From NCBI RefSeq assembly GCF_946479765.1, contig NZ_CAMLHO010000024.1:1-60082 (forward strand): 60,082 nt of DNA. The letters are read 5' to 3'. The notes under the pieces were generated by a model. The model was not told the DNA's origin. It was given only the letters and a program-made list of their open reading frames with translations, and made no database searches. Position numbers and translations under genes: made by a program. How positions within the stretch are numbered: the stretch's first letter is position 1; every line of letters starts with the position of its first letter. The stretch is from an uncultured Aliivibrio sp. (GTDB lineage Bacteria; Pseudomonadota; Gammaproteobacteria; Enterobacterales; Vibrionaceae). Below, piece by piece: positions 1 through 9,950 of the stretch.

Positions 1-41
1 TTACTTATTGAGTGTGAACTAGATCTCATTTTGTGTTTTTT

Positions 42-55
42 TTGATAGTGGTCAA
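42..55. promoter_or_regulatory. FNR-like box upstream of focA
   Basis: TTGAT-AGTG-GTCAA matches the FNR consensus TTGAT-N4-ATCAA at 9 of 10 positions. It lies about 110 bases before the focA start, and formate channels are typically induced without oxygen. No convincing -10 element at the usual class II spacing was found, so the regulatory role is inferred. Confidence 0.45.
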
Positions 56-158
56 CTTTCTCATTTTTAATGCTTGCAAGTCAGAAACTCGCTTGTATTC
101 CGTACAAAATAGGAGGATTATCCGCTTTCCTTTTTACTTGTATCAAAATATTTCTAAT

Positions 159-1004
159 ATGAACCAGTTTGACTCTTTATTACCACCACAAATGGCTGAA
201 CGCGCTGCTGAAGTTGGCGTAGCAAAAGCAACCAAAGATCCATTCAAATCATTTTTATTAGCAATTACTGCTGGTATACACATTGGTATTGCTTTTATCT
301 TTTATACTACGGTAACCACTGGTGCTGAAGGTATGCCTTGGGGGATGACTCGCTTTATTGGTGGTTTAGCCTTTAGTCTTGGTCTTATTTTAGTGGTAGT
401 TACTGGTGGTGAATTATTTACCAGTTCGGTCTTAACGCTAGTTGCTCGCGCAAGCGGTAAAATCAGCTGGAAAAGCTTATGTGCTAACTGGGCTGTTGTT
501 TATGTTGGTAACTTTATCGGTGCAATGCTGTTAGTTGGTATCATGTTAGTTGCAAAACAATACATGAGCGATGGTGGTGAGGTTGGCATTAATACAATGA
601 AAATTGCACAACATAAACTGCATCATGGTTTTTGGCAGGCGGTTGCATTAGGCCTTATGTGTAATGTATTAGTGTGTGTGGGTGTATGGATGACCTTTTC
701 TGGTCGTACGCTGACTGACAAAATTTTAGTCATGATTTTACCTGTTGCGATGTTTGTATCTGCGGGTTTTGAGCACTGTATTGCTAATATGTTCCAAATT
801 CCAATGGCTGTTGGTATTAAAACATTCGCGTCACCAGAATTCTGGACGATGAGTGGCTATACTGCGTTGGATTTTGCTGATTTAACATTACGTAATTTTG
901 TGATTAATAACCTTATTCCAGTGACGATTGGTAATATCATCGGTGGTGGTATTTTCGTTGGTATGGGTTATTGGATTATTTATCTTCGTGAGCCAAATCA
1001 TTAA
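159..1004 (+). CDS. focA: Formate/nitrite channel FocA
   Basis: Inner-membrane pentameric channel that exports or imports formate during mixed-acid fermentation. The 281-aa product has the FNT-family layout: six hydrophobic segments, an N-terminal helix rich in Ala/Glu (MAERAAEVGVAKA), and the conserved stretch GGELFTSSVLT. The frame stays open upstream to 33, but residues before Met159 do not look like FocA, so 159 is chosen. A strong AGGAGG at 111-116 sits too far from 159 for standard spacing; an in-frame TTG at 138 is a less likely alternative. No pfl gene is adjacent, unlike in E. coli. An FNR-like box is upstream. Confidence 0.9.
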   Translation: MNQFDSLLPPQMAERAAEVGVAKATKDPFKSFLLAITAGIHIGIAFIFYTTVTTGAEGMPWGMTRFIGGLAFSLGLILVVVTGGELFTSSVLTLVARASGKISWKSLCANWAVVYVGNFIGAMLLVGIMLVAKQYMSDGGEVGINTMKIAQHKLHHGFWQAVALGLMCNVLVCVGVWMTFSGRTLTDKILVMILPVAMFVSAGFEHCIANMFQIPMAVGIKTFASPEFWTMSGYTALDFADLTLRNFVINNLIPVTIGNIIGGGIFVGMGYWIIYLREPNH

Positions 1005-1043
1005 GTTAATGTGTTGATACGATTTATGTCGATTGATATAAAG

Positions 1044-1073
1044 AAAAGGAGCGCATAAAGCGCTCCTTTTTCA
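1044..1073. terminator. Bidirectional terminator between focA and the DUF368 gene
   Basis: An 11-bp perfect stem, AAAAGGAGCGC with GCGCTCCTTTT, encloses the loop ATAAA. T-runs occur on both strands, so it can serve both convergent genes. Confidence 0.9.
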
Positions 1074-1088
1074 TATCTAGAGTTCAGT

Positions 1089-2009
1089 TTATTTTTCGTT
1101 TTTCTTTGCGTACATTTCTAAACCAACTACTAAGCCAATGCCTAGAAGAACACCAGCAACAGCAAAACCAATTAATGCCGGCTGTTGTGTTACTTGTTCA
1201 TAATTAAATGGCGAAAGGTTGTGTTCAATTAGAGGCACTTGCTCGCCTTTTGAGTTGGTTCGCCACTCAATCACTTCTTTCCAAGGCCATATTTTACCTA
1301 ACGTACCAGCCATTAAACCGGTTAAAAAGATTAAGGTAATATCACGGTATTTTCTTAGTAAGAAAGATAAAACATGTGAAAAGCTTAATAAGCCAATTAA
1401 ACAGCCTGAAGCAAATAAGCCCATAGTGCTTAAATCAAGTGATTTTACAGCATCAAGCACTGGACTATACATACCGAGAAGTAACAGAATAAAACTACCT
1501 GAAATTCCCGGTAAAATCATGGCACAAATCGCAATCGATCCCGCTAAGATGTACGTGAATGTTGATGGTGTCATTGTCATTGGGTTTAGTACGGTAATGC
1601 TATAAGCAAACGCCGCCCCAGCTAACAGCATAACAATACGGTCAATTGACCATCGTTCAATTTGTTTAGCAATATGAATAATTGAGATGATGATTAAGCC
1701 AAAGAAGAATGACCACAGTGGAATTGGGTGAGTGTGTAGCATCCAAGTGATGAGTTTTGCTAAGGTCAAAATACTAGTTAGGATCCCACCGAAAAGAGAG
1801 ATAAGAAAAAAGCCATTAATATGGGCAAATGCTGCTTTAAAGCCTTCACGTTTCCATAATCCGAAGATAGAAGGGTTAATGCGGCGAATGCTTTCTAAAA
1901 GCGTGTCATAAATACCAGTAATAAAGGCAATTGTACCACCAGATACACCAGGAACAACATCCGCTGCTCCCATTGCCATTCCTTTAAAGAAGGTTGTTAA
2001 ATAGTTCAT
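1089..2009 (-). CDS. DUF368 family protein, probable undecaprenyl-phosphate translocase (PopT type)
   Basis: The 306-aa polytopic membrane protein carries the DUF368 hallmark near its N-terminus (GAADVVPGVSGGTIAFITG) and a second glycine-rich repeat, PGISGSFILLLLGMY, around residue 165, typical of this internally repeated family. Members of DUF368 have been shown to return the lipid carrier undecaprenyl phosphate across the inner membrane and to matter at alkaline pH in Vibrio cholerae. The function here is transferred from the family. The gene is monocistronic and convergent with focA. The C-terminal end is a lysine-rich cytoplasmic tail. Confidence 0.85.
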   Translation of the reverse strand: MNYLTTFFKGMAMGAADVVPGVSGGTIAFITGIYDTLLESIRRINPSIFGLWKREGFKAAFAHINGFFLISLFGGILTSILTLAKLITWMLHTHPIPLWSFFFGLIIISIIHIAKQIERWSIDRIVMLLAGAAFAYSITVLNPMTMTPSTFTYILAGSIAICAMILPGISGSFILLLLGMYSPVLDAVKSLDLSTMGLFASGCLIGLLSFSHVLSFLLRKYRDITLIFLTGLMAGTLGKIWPWKEVIEWRTNSKGEQVPLIEHNLSPFNYEQVTQQPALIGFAVAGVLLGIGLVVGLEMYAKKNEK

Positions 2010-2147
2010 TTTAGCTCTATATAGATGAAAAACTTATGCACAATACATAAATGTTTTATGATTATACATAAGTCTAGTGTAATAAATGTCGTAAAAACGA
2101 TTATACCAATGCCATTAATGAAATGGTCTATTTATTACGTATAAGCG

Positions 2148-4853
2148 TTACTTCATCATACTGACGAGTTCTTCAGCCATTGCAATGGCGGCTTTACGAT
2201 TTGGTAAGTTAAGTTTTTGATACAAATTACGAATATGTGTTTTTATTGTTGTAGGCGCAACATCAAACTCCGCTGCAATTTGTTCATTACTAAAGCCTGA
2301 ATAAATTAACCCTAATACTTGCCATTCCCTATGAGTAAGAGGACTGGTGCGGATCAACTCTGGAACTTCTGGATTATTAATCACTTTTTCAATAAAGGTT
2401 TCATCAAAATGTGCAGAGCGAGAGCGTTCATTATTTGATAATGCTTTTTGCAGTTGCTCAATTCGGTGTTTCTCAAGTTCAGTAATATTTCCTTTTTGCT
2501 GTAATTTGGCTAAGGGTTTTAAAATGTCTTTACCCGCCATTAAAAAGCTACCAATAATACCTGTTTGATTCGATTGCTTTATAGCAAGATGCATGGCTTC
2601 GATTGACTCATTAATTTGCTTATTTTCATAAAGTAAAACGGATTCCATTATTGCATTACGATTAATATCTGTGATCAATTTATGCTGCTGAGCAATCGCT
2701 TGTGAGGTTTGTAGGGTACTGATTGCCGTTTCAAGATCACCTAAATGAAAGTATGCTCTTGCTATATTGCGCCATTGCAGTTGAGTAAAGTGATTACAAC
2801 GAGTCTCAGGTTTTTCTGTTTGAGTTAACCAATAACTAATCGCTTCTGTATTCCCTTTGGCTTGCCAATAAAAGAGCTGAGCGGAAGAGGCGTTTGCTTT
2901 CCAATCAATGTGGTAATCCGCTTGGCTTAAGAGTTGCTGACACTTTTCTAAATAGCGCTCTGCTTTATCTAGTTCGCCACGAGCAACGGCTAAGCGAGCC
3001 AACATAGAATAGCCACGTAAATGTTTTGTCTCATCAAAAGGAGAGAGTACGTCTAAGCCTTTCCAAGTGTATTGCTCTGCTTCATCAAATCGGAACCAGA
3101 ACCAATAGATTTGTGCCCGCGCACGCAGTAAAAATTCATGTAATGGCAGTTGACTGAGATCTTGATCTTTAATTAGTTTAAAGCCGTTATCTTGTAGATC
3201 AAAGGCTGCTTGCATAAAGCCTTGCGCCATTAGTATCTCACTTTGTTGTAAGATAGCCCATAATGCCTGATGATAAATACCATATGTCATGGCCATTTTT
3301 TCAGTCTGTTGCATCAGAGCCAATGCTTGGGCAAGGTTACCTGAAACATGATGATATTCACCAATAACAGAAGTAGCGACGATACGGCTACGGTATTTAT
3401 TGGTTTCAAGTTCTTCAAGCGCTTTTTCTGCAAAAGAGAGAGCCGCTTCTGGTTCATTTTTATTAATGGCGACTTGAGCACGAAGGGCATCAAGTTCACC
3501 CTGCATATGTCTGTCTAGTTTGATATTTCGAGCTGACATTTCTCGTTGACCTTCTGATAATAGGTCATCGACTTGTAAGTAGTTATGCTGGCTTTGTGCA
3601 AGCCACGCACGAATAATTACCAATCCTGGAGAGGTGAATAATACCTCGGGATCTAGCTGTTTAATGGTGGATTCGAGTAAAATTAATTCACCATTATTAA
3701 ATAGGTGCCAACCATATTGAGTTAATATTGTTGCTACTAAACGATCATCTTTAGCAATTTTTGCATGACGAAGTGCTTGGTAGATATTTTTTTGTGCTAG
3801 CCATGCCTGTGCGGCTCTTTTCTGTAATTCAGTTTCTTCATGAGCAAGGTGATTTTGGCGCTGATGAGTCAAAAATTCAGCAAATAAATTGTGGAATTTA
3901 TACCAATCTCCATTATCGCCATCACTGTTGATAAATAAGCCAAAGCGATTTAAGTTTTCAATTAATAGTTGAGCATCATTCCGTTCAGTCACATCGGCAA
4001 GAAGTTGAGTACTAAAGCGTTCGAAAACGGCACAGCGCATTAGAAATTCTTGCGTCTCTTTATCTAAATGGTCAAATACCTCTTCAGCAAGATAATCCCA
4101 TAAATGTGTATGATTAAGCTGAGCCATCACTTGAGCTGAATTACTTAATGGTTGGTTGTTTTGGATGCTGTGTAGAGCGATCAGTTGCAATGCTGATGGC
4201 CAACCTTCAACGTGCTCTCGTACGTTGGTTATTGATTCTTGGTCAATGTCATCATTAAGACGTTGATTAAAGAAAAGAGAAGTTTCGGATTGATCAAAGG
4301 CTAAACTTTGGTTATCAATTTCAATCAGTAAATCTCGAACTCGTAAATTTGCGGTATTGAGTGGTGGCTGCGAGCGACTGGTAATAACAAGCGTTAAATT
4401 GTCTGGTAAATGTTTGAGGAAAAACTTCAACCCAAGATGAATCGCTTCATCAGTGATTAAGTGATAATCATCTAGTACGAAATAGGCATCTTCTTGAAAG
4501 GGGATTAGCTCAGTAAATACTTGAGAGAATAAGCTAGATAAAGAGGCAAATTGACGTTTTTCAGTCAATGCTTTGGAGTGAGGTAGCTCTAGATGAGTTG
4601 CATTACTAATAGTTTGAACAAAGTACTTTGCAAATTTGAACTCATCATTATCAGCCTCATCTAGGCTATACCAGCCGGTAGCTTCTTTATTTGATAGCCA
4701 CTGAGCAGCCATTGTCGTTTTACCGTAGCCTGCGGGAGAACGAAATAAAACAAGCTTGTAGTGTCTCGCATCAGCAAGGGTATCTAGTACTCGTTGTCTG
4801 ATGATGGCGTTATGCAAGCGTCGAGGAAAGTGTAGCTTCGATGGTATTAACAT
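2148..4853 (-). CDS. malT: Maltose regulon activator MalT
   Basis: The 901-aa protein is a STAND-class ATPase and LuxR-type activator that responds to maltotriose and ATP and switches on maltodextrin genes. The sequence shows the MalT start MLIPSKL, a Walker A motif SPAGYGKTT near residue 40, a long tetratricopeptide-like sensor region (about 400-800), and a C-terminal LuxR helix-turn-helix (SPLTHREWQVL...TIKTHIRNLYQKL). Met at 4853 is chosen over an upstream in-frame Met at 4916 because it aligns with the E. coli MalT start. It is divergent from malP, with MalT-box-like repeats between. In E. coli, MalK inhibits MalT; malK is also in this window. Confidence 0.95.
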   Translation of the reverse strand: MLIPSKLHFPRRLHNAIIRQRVLDTLADARHYKLVLFRSPAGYGKTTMAAQWLSNKEATGWYSLDEADNDEFKFAKYFVQTISNATHLELPHSKALTEKRQFASLSSLFSQVFTELIPFQEDAYFVLDDYHLITDEAIHLGLKFFLKHLPDNLTLVITSRSQPPLNTANLRVRDLLIEIDNQSLAFDQSETSLFFNQRLNDDIDQESITNVREHVEGWPSALQLIALHSIQNNQPLSNSAQVMAQLNHTHLWDYLAEEVFDHLDKETQEFLMRCAVFERFSTQLLADVTERNDAQLLIENLNRFGLFINSDGDNGDWYKFHNLFAEFLTHQRQNHLAHEETELQKRAAQAWLAQKNIYQALRHAKIAKDDRLVATILTQYGWHLFNNGELILLESTIKQLDPEVLFTSPGLVIIRAWLAQSQHNYLQVDDLLSEGQREMSARNIKLDRHMQGELDALRAQVAINKNEPEAALSFAEKALEELETNKYRSRIVATSVIGEYHHVSGNLAQALALMQQTEKMAMTYGIYHQALWAILQQSEILMAQGFMQAAFDLQDNGFKLIKDQDLSQLPLHEFLLRARAQIYWFWFRFDEAEQYTWKGLDVLSPFDETKHLRGYSMLARLAVARGELDKAERYLEKCQQLLSQADYHIDWKANASSAQLFYWQAKGNTEAISYWLTQTEKPETRCNHFTQLQWRNIARAYFHLGDLETAISTLQTSQAIAQQHKLITDINRNAIMESVLLYENKQINESIEAMHLAIKQSNQTGIIGSFLMAGKDILKPLAKLQQKGNITELEKHRIEQLQKALSNNERSRSAHFDETFIEKVINNPEVPELIRTSPLTHREWQVLGLIYSGFSNEQIAAEFDVAPTTIKTHIRNLYQKLNLPNRKAAIAMAEELVSMMK

Positions 4854-4926
4854 AATTATTGTTCTTCTTAAAAATACTAAGAAGATTATCCTTAATAATG
4901 AGAAGAAATGTATCATCTACGCCCTG

Positions 4927-4948
4927 TAAATGTGATCTAAGTTGCTTT
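4927..4948. promoter_or_regulatory. Possible CRP site upstream of malT
   Basis: AAATGTGATCTA matches the left half of the CRP consensus almost perfectly, but the right half (AGTTGCTTTT) is degenerate. E. coli malT depends on CRP, which makes the site plausible. It lies about 75-95 bases before the malT start. Confidence 0.35.
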
Positions 4949-5158
4949 TTAGTTGTGATTTAATTTATAAATCAAGAGCTTCCATTACGGTGTTGAATGT
5001 AATTTCTTTAATGTTTAAAAATGTGACCTTGTTATCATTTTGTGTTTTATGCTGTAAAAGTGTGTTTATCGTCACGTCTAACTTCTCTGTAAGCCTACAA
5101 AACTTGAGTATTGTCACACTATATTTACTCCTTTTTGCTACGCCTTATCTCTTTTTAT

Positions 5159-5180
5159 TCTCCTCCCCCTAAGGAGGAGG
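5159..5180. promoter_or_regulatory. Pair of MalT-box-like sites upstream of malP
   Basis: Compared with the enteric MalT box GGGGA(T/G)GAGG, the minus strand of 5159-5168 reads GGGGAGGAGA (9 of 10) and the plus strand of 5171-5180 reads AAGGAGGAGG (8 of 10). The two sites are inverted and almost abutting, about 70 bases before the malP start. Binding is inferred from the match and from the location. Confidence 0.6.
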
Positions 5181-5248
5181 ATGCGACCCCTAGATGAAAC
5201 AGGCAGGATTACTCACAGTTGATTATGAACCTTCGTGAGAGATACAAG

Positions 5249-7702
5249 ATGAAAACGAATAACATCAAAAATTTTGACAAAGCGGCTTTTCAGGCTTCTG
5301 TAAAACAGCATTTAGTGACAACGTTTGGTGCTGATGAGAAAACAGCAACATCCAAAGTATGGTATTTAGCAATGGGTAAAGCCCTAGCTGAACTGACGAC
5401 GTTTGATCTTGTTAATACTGAAAATGATGAGAAAATTAAGAACGCACGTAGCGTAAACTACTTATCATTGGAGTTTTTGATTGGTCGTTTAACGGGTAAC
5501 AACCTAATTAGCATGGGTCTTTACGAAGACATTACTGATGCGATGGGTGAGCTGGGTCATAATCTAACCGACTTATTAGAAGAAGAACGAGATCCTGCAC
5601 TAGGTAATGGTGGCCTTGGTCGTCTTGCTGCCTGTTTCATGGATTCACTAGCAGCACAAGAATTCCCTGCAATTGGTTACGGCCTGCATTATGAGTATGG
5701 TTTGTTCCGCCAATCATTTGATGATTGTCGTCAACAAGAAGCGCCTGATGCATGGCGTGGCGTTGAAGGTTACCCGTGGGAAGTGGCTCGTCCAGATTAC
5801 GCACAACAAGTAGGCTTCTACGGTAAAGTTGAAGTATCTGAAGAAAATGGCGTTGAAGTGCGTCGTTGGATTCCTGGTATGTCAGTAGAAGGTATGCCTT
5901 GGGATCTACCAATTGTCGGTTACCAGAGTGACACCGTTTATCCGTTGCGTTTGTGGGAATGTCGTGCAAAAGCACCATTTAGTCTAGCAAGTTTTAACAA
6001 TGGCGATTACTTTGAAGCGCAGCACGCTCTGATTGATGCGGGTAATGTAACGAAAGTCTTGTATCCTAATGATAATCATGAGAAAGGTAAAACACTGCGT
6101 CTAATGCAGCAGTATTTTCACTGTGCATGTTCAATTGCCGATATTTTACGTCGTCATGATGCGGCGGGTCATAAAATTGAAGATCTGCCAAAATACGAAA
6201 CAATTCAATTAAACGATACGCACCCAACTATAGGTATTCCTGAATTAATGCGTATTCTAATTGATGAGCGTGGATTAACGTGGGATGCAGCATGGGCAAT
6301 TTGTTCTAAGACGTTTGCTTACACTAACCACACACTACTTCCAGAAGCATTGGAAACGTGGAGCGAGTCGTTAATTTCTCAACTACTTCCTCGCCATATG
6401 GAAATCATTTACCATATTAACTACCTGTTCTTAGAGGGCGTTAAACTGAAGTGGCCTGGTGACGTTGATAAGCTACGTAAACTGTCAATCATTGAAGAAG
6501 GCACTCACCGTATGGTGCGTATGGCAAACCTATGTGTGGTTTCCTCTTACGCAGTAAATGGCGTAGCAGCACTTCACTCAGAGTTAGTTAAGCGTGATTT
6601 GTTCCCTGAATTTAATGAATACTTCCCGGGTAAACTGACGAATGTAACGAACGGTGTGACTCCTCGTCGTTGGTTGAAGTTCTGTAACCCAGATCTTTCT
6701 AACCTAATTTCATCTAAGATTGGTAACGAGTGGCCAGCAGATTTAGATCAGCTGCGTGATATTGCACAATTTGCCGATGATACTAAGTTTCAGAAAGACT
6801 TTATGGCAGTTAAGAAGATAAATAAACAACGTCTCGCTGGTTGGGTTCAAGAGAACATGGGTATTGAATTAAATACTGATGCAATCTTTGATGTTCAAAT
6901 TAAGCGTTTGCATGAGTACAAACGTCAGCACTTAGATTTGCTAAACATTCTGTCTCTATACCACCGTATTTTGAATGAACCTGGTTTTGATATGCACCCG
7001 CGTGTGTTCTTCTTTGCAGCAAAAGCAGCGCCCGGTTACCACTTAGCAAAAGAGATCATCTTTGCTATCAATAAAGTGGCAGAGAAAGTAAATAACGACC
7101 CTCGCGTGTCTGAATTCTTAAAAGTTGTCTTTATTCCTGATTACCGTGTAAGCATAGCTGAAATCATTATTCCTGCAGCTGATGTGTCTGAGCAAATTTC
7201 TACCGCAGGTAAAGAAGCATCTGGTACTGGCAACATGAAAATGGCGCTAAACGGTGCATTGACTGTCGGCACGATGGATGGAGCAAACGTTGAGATCCGT
7301 GAAGAGGTGGGTGATGAAAACATCTTTATCTTCGGTCTTGATGTAGATGAAGTTGAAGCACTTAAAGCATCTGGTTACAACCCGTACAAATATTATGAAG
7401 CAGATTCATTACTGCAAGCATCATTAGATCTTCTTGCTGGTGATGAGTTTACCCCAGGTAAAGTTGGCCTACTATCAGCAACGCGTGACAACTTACTTTA
7501 CGGTGGTGATCCGTATTTAGTATTAGCTGATTTTGCTGATTATGTTCGTGCTCAAAATGATATTGATGCGGCATATCGTGACCAAAAACAGTGGGCGAAA
7601 ATGGCTATTTTAAACACTGCTCTTGTCGGTAAATTCAGTTCTGACCGTAGTATCCGTGATTATGTAAATAACATCTGGAAACTAGAAGCAGTAACCCGTT
7701 AA
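5249..7702 (+). CDS. malP: Maltodextrin/glycogen phosphorylase
   Basis: Cytoplasmic GT35 enzyme that releases glucose 1-phosphate from the non-reducing ends of maltodextrins or glycogen. The 817-aa protein keeps the active-site signature EASGTGNMKMALNGALTVG, whose lysine binds pyridoxal phosphate, and the N-terminal LGNGGLGRLAACFMDS motif. Met at 5249 is chosen (GAGAG just upstream); two earlier in-frame Mets at 5219 and 5225 would add a short unmatched tail. It is first in malP-malQ-glgB. No separate glgP is in the window, so it may also serve glycogen breakdown. Confidence 0.93.
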   Translation: MKTNNIKNFDKAAFQASVKQHLVTTFGADEKTATSKVWYLAMGKALAELTTFDLVNTENDEKIKNARSVNYLSLEFLIGRLTGNNLISMGLYEDITDAMGELGHNLTDLLEEERDPALGNGGLGRLAACFMDSLAAQEFPAIGYGLHYEYGLFRQSFDDCRQQEAPDAWRGVEGYPWEVARPDYAQQVGFYGKVEVSEENGVEVRRWIPGMSVEGMPWDLPIVGYQSDTVYPLRLWECRAKAPFSLASFNNGDYFEAQHALIDAGNVTKVLYPNDNHEKGKTLRLMQQYFHCACSIADILRRHDAAGHKIEDLPKYETIQLNDTHPTIGIPELMRILIDERGLTWDAAWAICSKTFAYTNHTLLPEALETWSESLISQLLPRHMEIIYHINYLFLEGVKLKWPGDVDKLRKLSIIEEGTHRMVRMANLCVVSSYAVNGVAALHSELVKRDLFPEFNEYFPGKLTNVTNGVTPRRWLKFCNPDLSNLISSKIGNEWPADLDQLRDIAQFADDTKFQKDFMAVKKINKQRLAGWVQENMGIELNTDAIFDVQIKRLHEYKRQHLDLLNILSLYHRILNEPGFDMHPRVFFFAAKAAPGYHLAKEIIFAINKVAEKVNNDPRVSEFLKVVFIPDYRVSIAEIIIPAADVSEQISTAGKEASGTGNMKMALNGALTVGTMDGANVEIREEVGDENIFIFGLDVDEVEALKASGYNPYKYYEADSLLQASLDLLAGDEFTPGKVGLLSATRDNLLYGGDPYLVLADFADYVRAQNDIDAAYRDQKQWAKMAILNTALVGKFSSDRSIRDYVNNIWKLEAVTR

Positions 7703-7725
7703 TTTGATTTAGAAATAGATAAATG

Positions 7726-7746
7726 AGGGCAGTATTATGCTGCCCT
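7726..7746 (+). other. Intercistronic hairpin between malP and malQ
   Basis: GGGCAG (7727-7732) pairs with CTGCCC (7740-7745) around TATTATG, extended by one A-T pair. No T-run follows, and the malQ ribosome site GGAG begins just after, so this looks like an mRNA-processing or stability element rather than a terminator. Confidence 0.5.
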
Positions 7747-7758
7747 TGGAGATAAGCG

Positions 7759-9936
7759 ATGAAAAATAATAATGTACTACATAAAGTCGCAGAGCAGGCT
7801 GGGCTAGCAAATAGTTACGTAAGCGCTTGGGGCGATGAAGCAAAAGTCAGTGATGATACCTTAACGTATCTACTGGCTTCTTTAGGTTATGACACTAAAA
7901 ATGATCAAACATTGTTGAGATCATCTGAAAAAATGATGAAAAAAGACATGTTAGCATCGGTTAAGGTTATTAGAGATAATGAGCCTCTGCATGTTGAAAT
8001 GAGCGTTGGTAAGAGTGCACGTATTAGCGAATTCAGTTGGAAAGTAACTACTGAAGAAGGAGAAATCATTGAAGGTTACTTACAATCTCAAATCGTTGAA
8101 GACAACCGTGAGAATGGAGGGGCATTATTATTCTCTTTACCTACTTTAGGGTGGGGTTATCACAAACTTGAGATCATTCGTAAGCGTCGAAAAGTGCCTT
8201 ATGTAATGACATTGATCGTGACACCTCAAGCGTGTTTCAAGCAAGAAGCGATCAATCAAGGTAAAAAATTGTGGGGGCCAAGCGTTCAACTTTATACACT
8301 AAGAACATCTCATAACTGGGGTATTGGTGATTTTGGTGACTTAAAACAGTTGGTTGGCGATATTGCAAACCGTGGTGGTGATTTTGTTGGTTTAAATCCC
8401 ATTCACTCACTGTTTCCTGCAAACCCTGAAGGCGCAAGTCCATATAGTCCATCGTCGCGTCGTTGGTTAAATATTCTTTATATTGATGTATGTTCAGTGC
8501 CTGAATTTGCATTATGTAACCAAGCTCAAGAATTAGTGGGTGGCGCTGAATTCCAACAACGATTAAATGAAGCGCGTCAATCTCATTGGGTGAATTACAC
8601 GGAAGTGTCGTTACTTAAAATGAGTGTATTACCTTTCCTTTTTGAAGAATTTAAAGCGCGTCATATTGACAAAAACAGTGCGCGTGCCGATGCATTCTTA
8701 GCATTTGTTGAAGACGGTGGAGAAAGCCTACTTCATCAAGCTGCTTTTGATGCGCTACATCATTCACTTTATACCAAAGACCAAAGTATTTGGGGCTGGC
8801 CTGTATTCCCAAGTGAATTACAACATTTTGATAATAAACAAGTACAGCAATTTATTAAAGACAACCGTGATCAAGTTGATTTGTACATGTACCTGCAATG
8901 GATAGCGTTTACACAGATTAATGATGTTCAGCATTTTGCTAAAAATAAAGGTATGGATATTGGGCTATACCGTGATTTAGCGGTAGGAGTTGCGGATTCA
9001 GGTTCAGAAACATGGGCTGACCATGGCAATTTATGTTTGGATGTAAGCATTGGTGCTCCGCCTGATATTTTAGGTCCTTTGGGGCAAAATTGGGGGTTAC
9101 CACCACTAAATCCTCATGCATTAAAAGCAACGGCTTATGATGCTTACATTGAGTTACTTCGTGCCAACATGAAAGCATGTGGTGCGCTGCGTATTGATCA
9201 TGTATTAGGTTTATTACGTCTGTGGTGGATCCCTAAAGGTGAAGATGCAACGAAAGGCGCATACATGTACTACCCAGTAAAAGACATGTTATCTATTCTT
9301 GCTTTAGAGAGCCACCGCTATCAGTGTTCAGTTATCGGTGAAGATTTAGGTACTGTGCCTGATGAGATAGTCGATTTATTAGCGGATGCCGGTATTCACT
9401 CTTATAAGGTATTCTTTTTCGAGACAGCAAAAGATGGTGGGTTTTATTCTCCAACGCATTATCAAGAGCAATCAATGTCAGCATTGTGTACGCATGACAT
9501 GCCTACATTACGCGGTTTCTGGCATTGCGATGACTTAAAAATGGGAGAAGAAATCGGCCTTTACCCTGATCCTGAACAGTTGAAAGAATTATTTCTGACT
9601 CGTGCTGAATCAAAGCAAGAAATTTTAAATAGCGTTGATTTCCATGGCTACCTTCCTGAAGGAGTAGGGCGTGATGCGTCTTATGTTCCTATGGATAGAC
9701 ATTTAAGTGATGCACTTCAGTGTCATTTAGCCGCAGGATCAAGCACGCTTCTCAGTTTACAGCTTGAAGATTGGCTAGAAATGGATAAACCAGTTAACAT
9801 ACCGGGAACTGTTGATGAATATCCAAACTGGCGTCGTAAGTTATCAGTTACCTTGGATGAGATTTTTAATCGCCAAGAAGTGAATGAACTAACTAAGCGC
9901 ATAACTGACATTCGTGCTCAAGCTAGCCGAAAATAA
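7759..9936 (+). CDS. malQ: 4-alpha-glucanotransferase (amylomaltase)
   Basis: GH77 enzyme that transfers glucan chains between maltodextrins, releasing glucose and longer chains for MalP. The 725-aa protein has the long N-terminal extension of the enterobacterial/Vibrio type and the catalytic elements LRIDHVLGL (nucleophile Asp), [10 protein letters not shown] (acid/base Glu) and [12 protein letters not shown] (transition-state Asp). A GGAG ribosome site lies about 10 bases before the ATG. It follows malP by 56 bases and precedes glgB by 14, consistent with one transcript. Confidence 0.95.
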   Translation: MKNNNVLHKVAEQAGLANSYVSAWGDEAKVSDDTLTYLLASLGYDTKNDQTLLRSSEKMMKKDMLASVKVIRDNEPLHVEMSVGKSARISEFSWKVTTEEGEIIEGYLQSQIVEDNRENGGALLFSLPTLGWGYHKLEIIRKRRKVPYVMTLIVTPQACFKQEAINQGKKLWGPSVQLYTLRTSHNWGIGDFGDLKQLVGDIANRGGDFVGLNPIHSLFPANPEGASPYSPSSRRWLNILYIDVCSVPEFALCNQAQELVGGAEFQQRLNEARQSHWVNYTEVSLLKMSVLPFLFEEFKARHIDKNSARADAFLAFVEDGGESLLHQAAFDALHHSLYTKDQSIWGWPVFPSELQHFDNKQVQQFIKDNRDQVDLYMYLQWIAFTQINDVQHFAKNKGMDIGLYRDLAVGVADSGSETWADHGNLCLDVSIGAPPDILGPLGQNWGLPPLNPHALKATAYDAYIELLRANMKACGALRIDHVLGLLRLWWIPKGEDATKGAYMYYPVKDMLSILALESHRYQCSVIGEDLGTVPDEIVDLLADAGIHSYKVFFFETAKDGGFYSPTHYQEQSMSALCTHDMPTLRGFWHCDDLKMGEEIGLYPDPEQLKELFLTRAESKQEILNSVDFHGYLPEGVGRDASYVPMDRHLSDALQCHLAAGSSTLLSLQLEDWLEMDKPVNIPGTVDEYPNWRRKLSVTLDEIFNRQEVNELTKRITDIRAQASRK

Positions 9937-9950
9937 TAGGAGTATTTACG

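Larger units (their letters stand above)
4854..5248. other. malT-malP divergent control region
   Basis: This 395-base AT-rich gap between divergent genes contains a half-good CRP-like site next to malT and two G-rich MalT-box-like repeats next to malP. An open frame at 4942-5172 encodes a Cys/Phe/Leu-rich peptide with no recognisable ribosome site or family and is judged spurious. Confidence 0.7.

Noticed and set aside
1219-1605. 128-codon frame antisense to the DUF368 gene
   Set aside because: Lies wholly inside a well-supported membrane-protein gene and shows no family features.
2100-2147. Possible terminator after malT
   Set aside because: Only a five-base stem (CCATT/AATGG) without a T-run; too weak to call.
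4942-5172. 76-codon open frame upstream of malP
   Set aside because: Cys/Phe/Leu-rich product with no ribosome site, running through the MalT-box region; reads as AT-rich control DNA.
5637-5978. 113-codon frame antisense to malP
   Set aside because: Low-complexity mirror of a strongly conserved coding region; no start signal.
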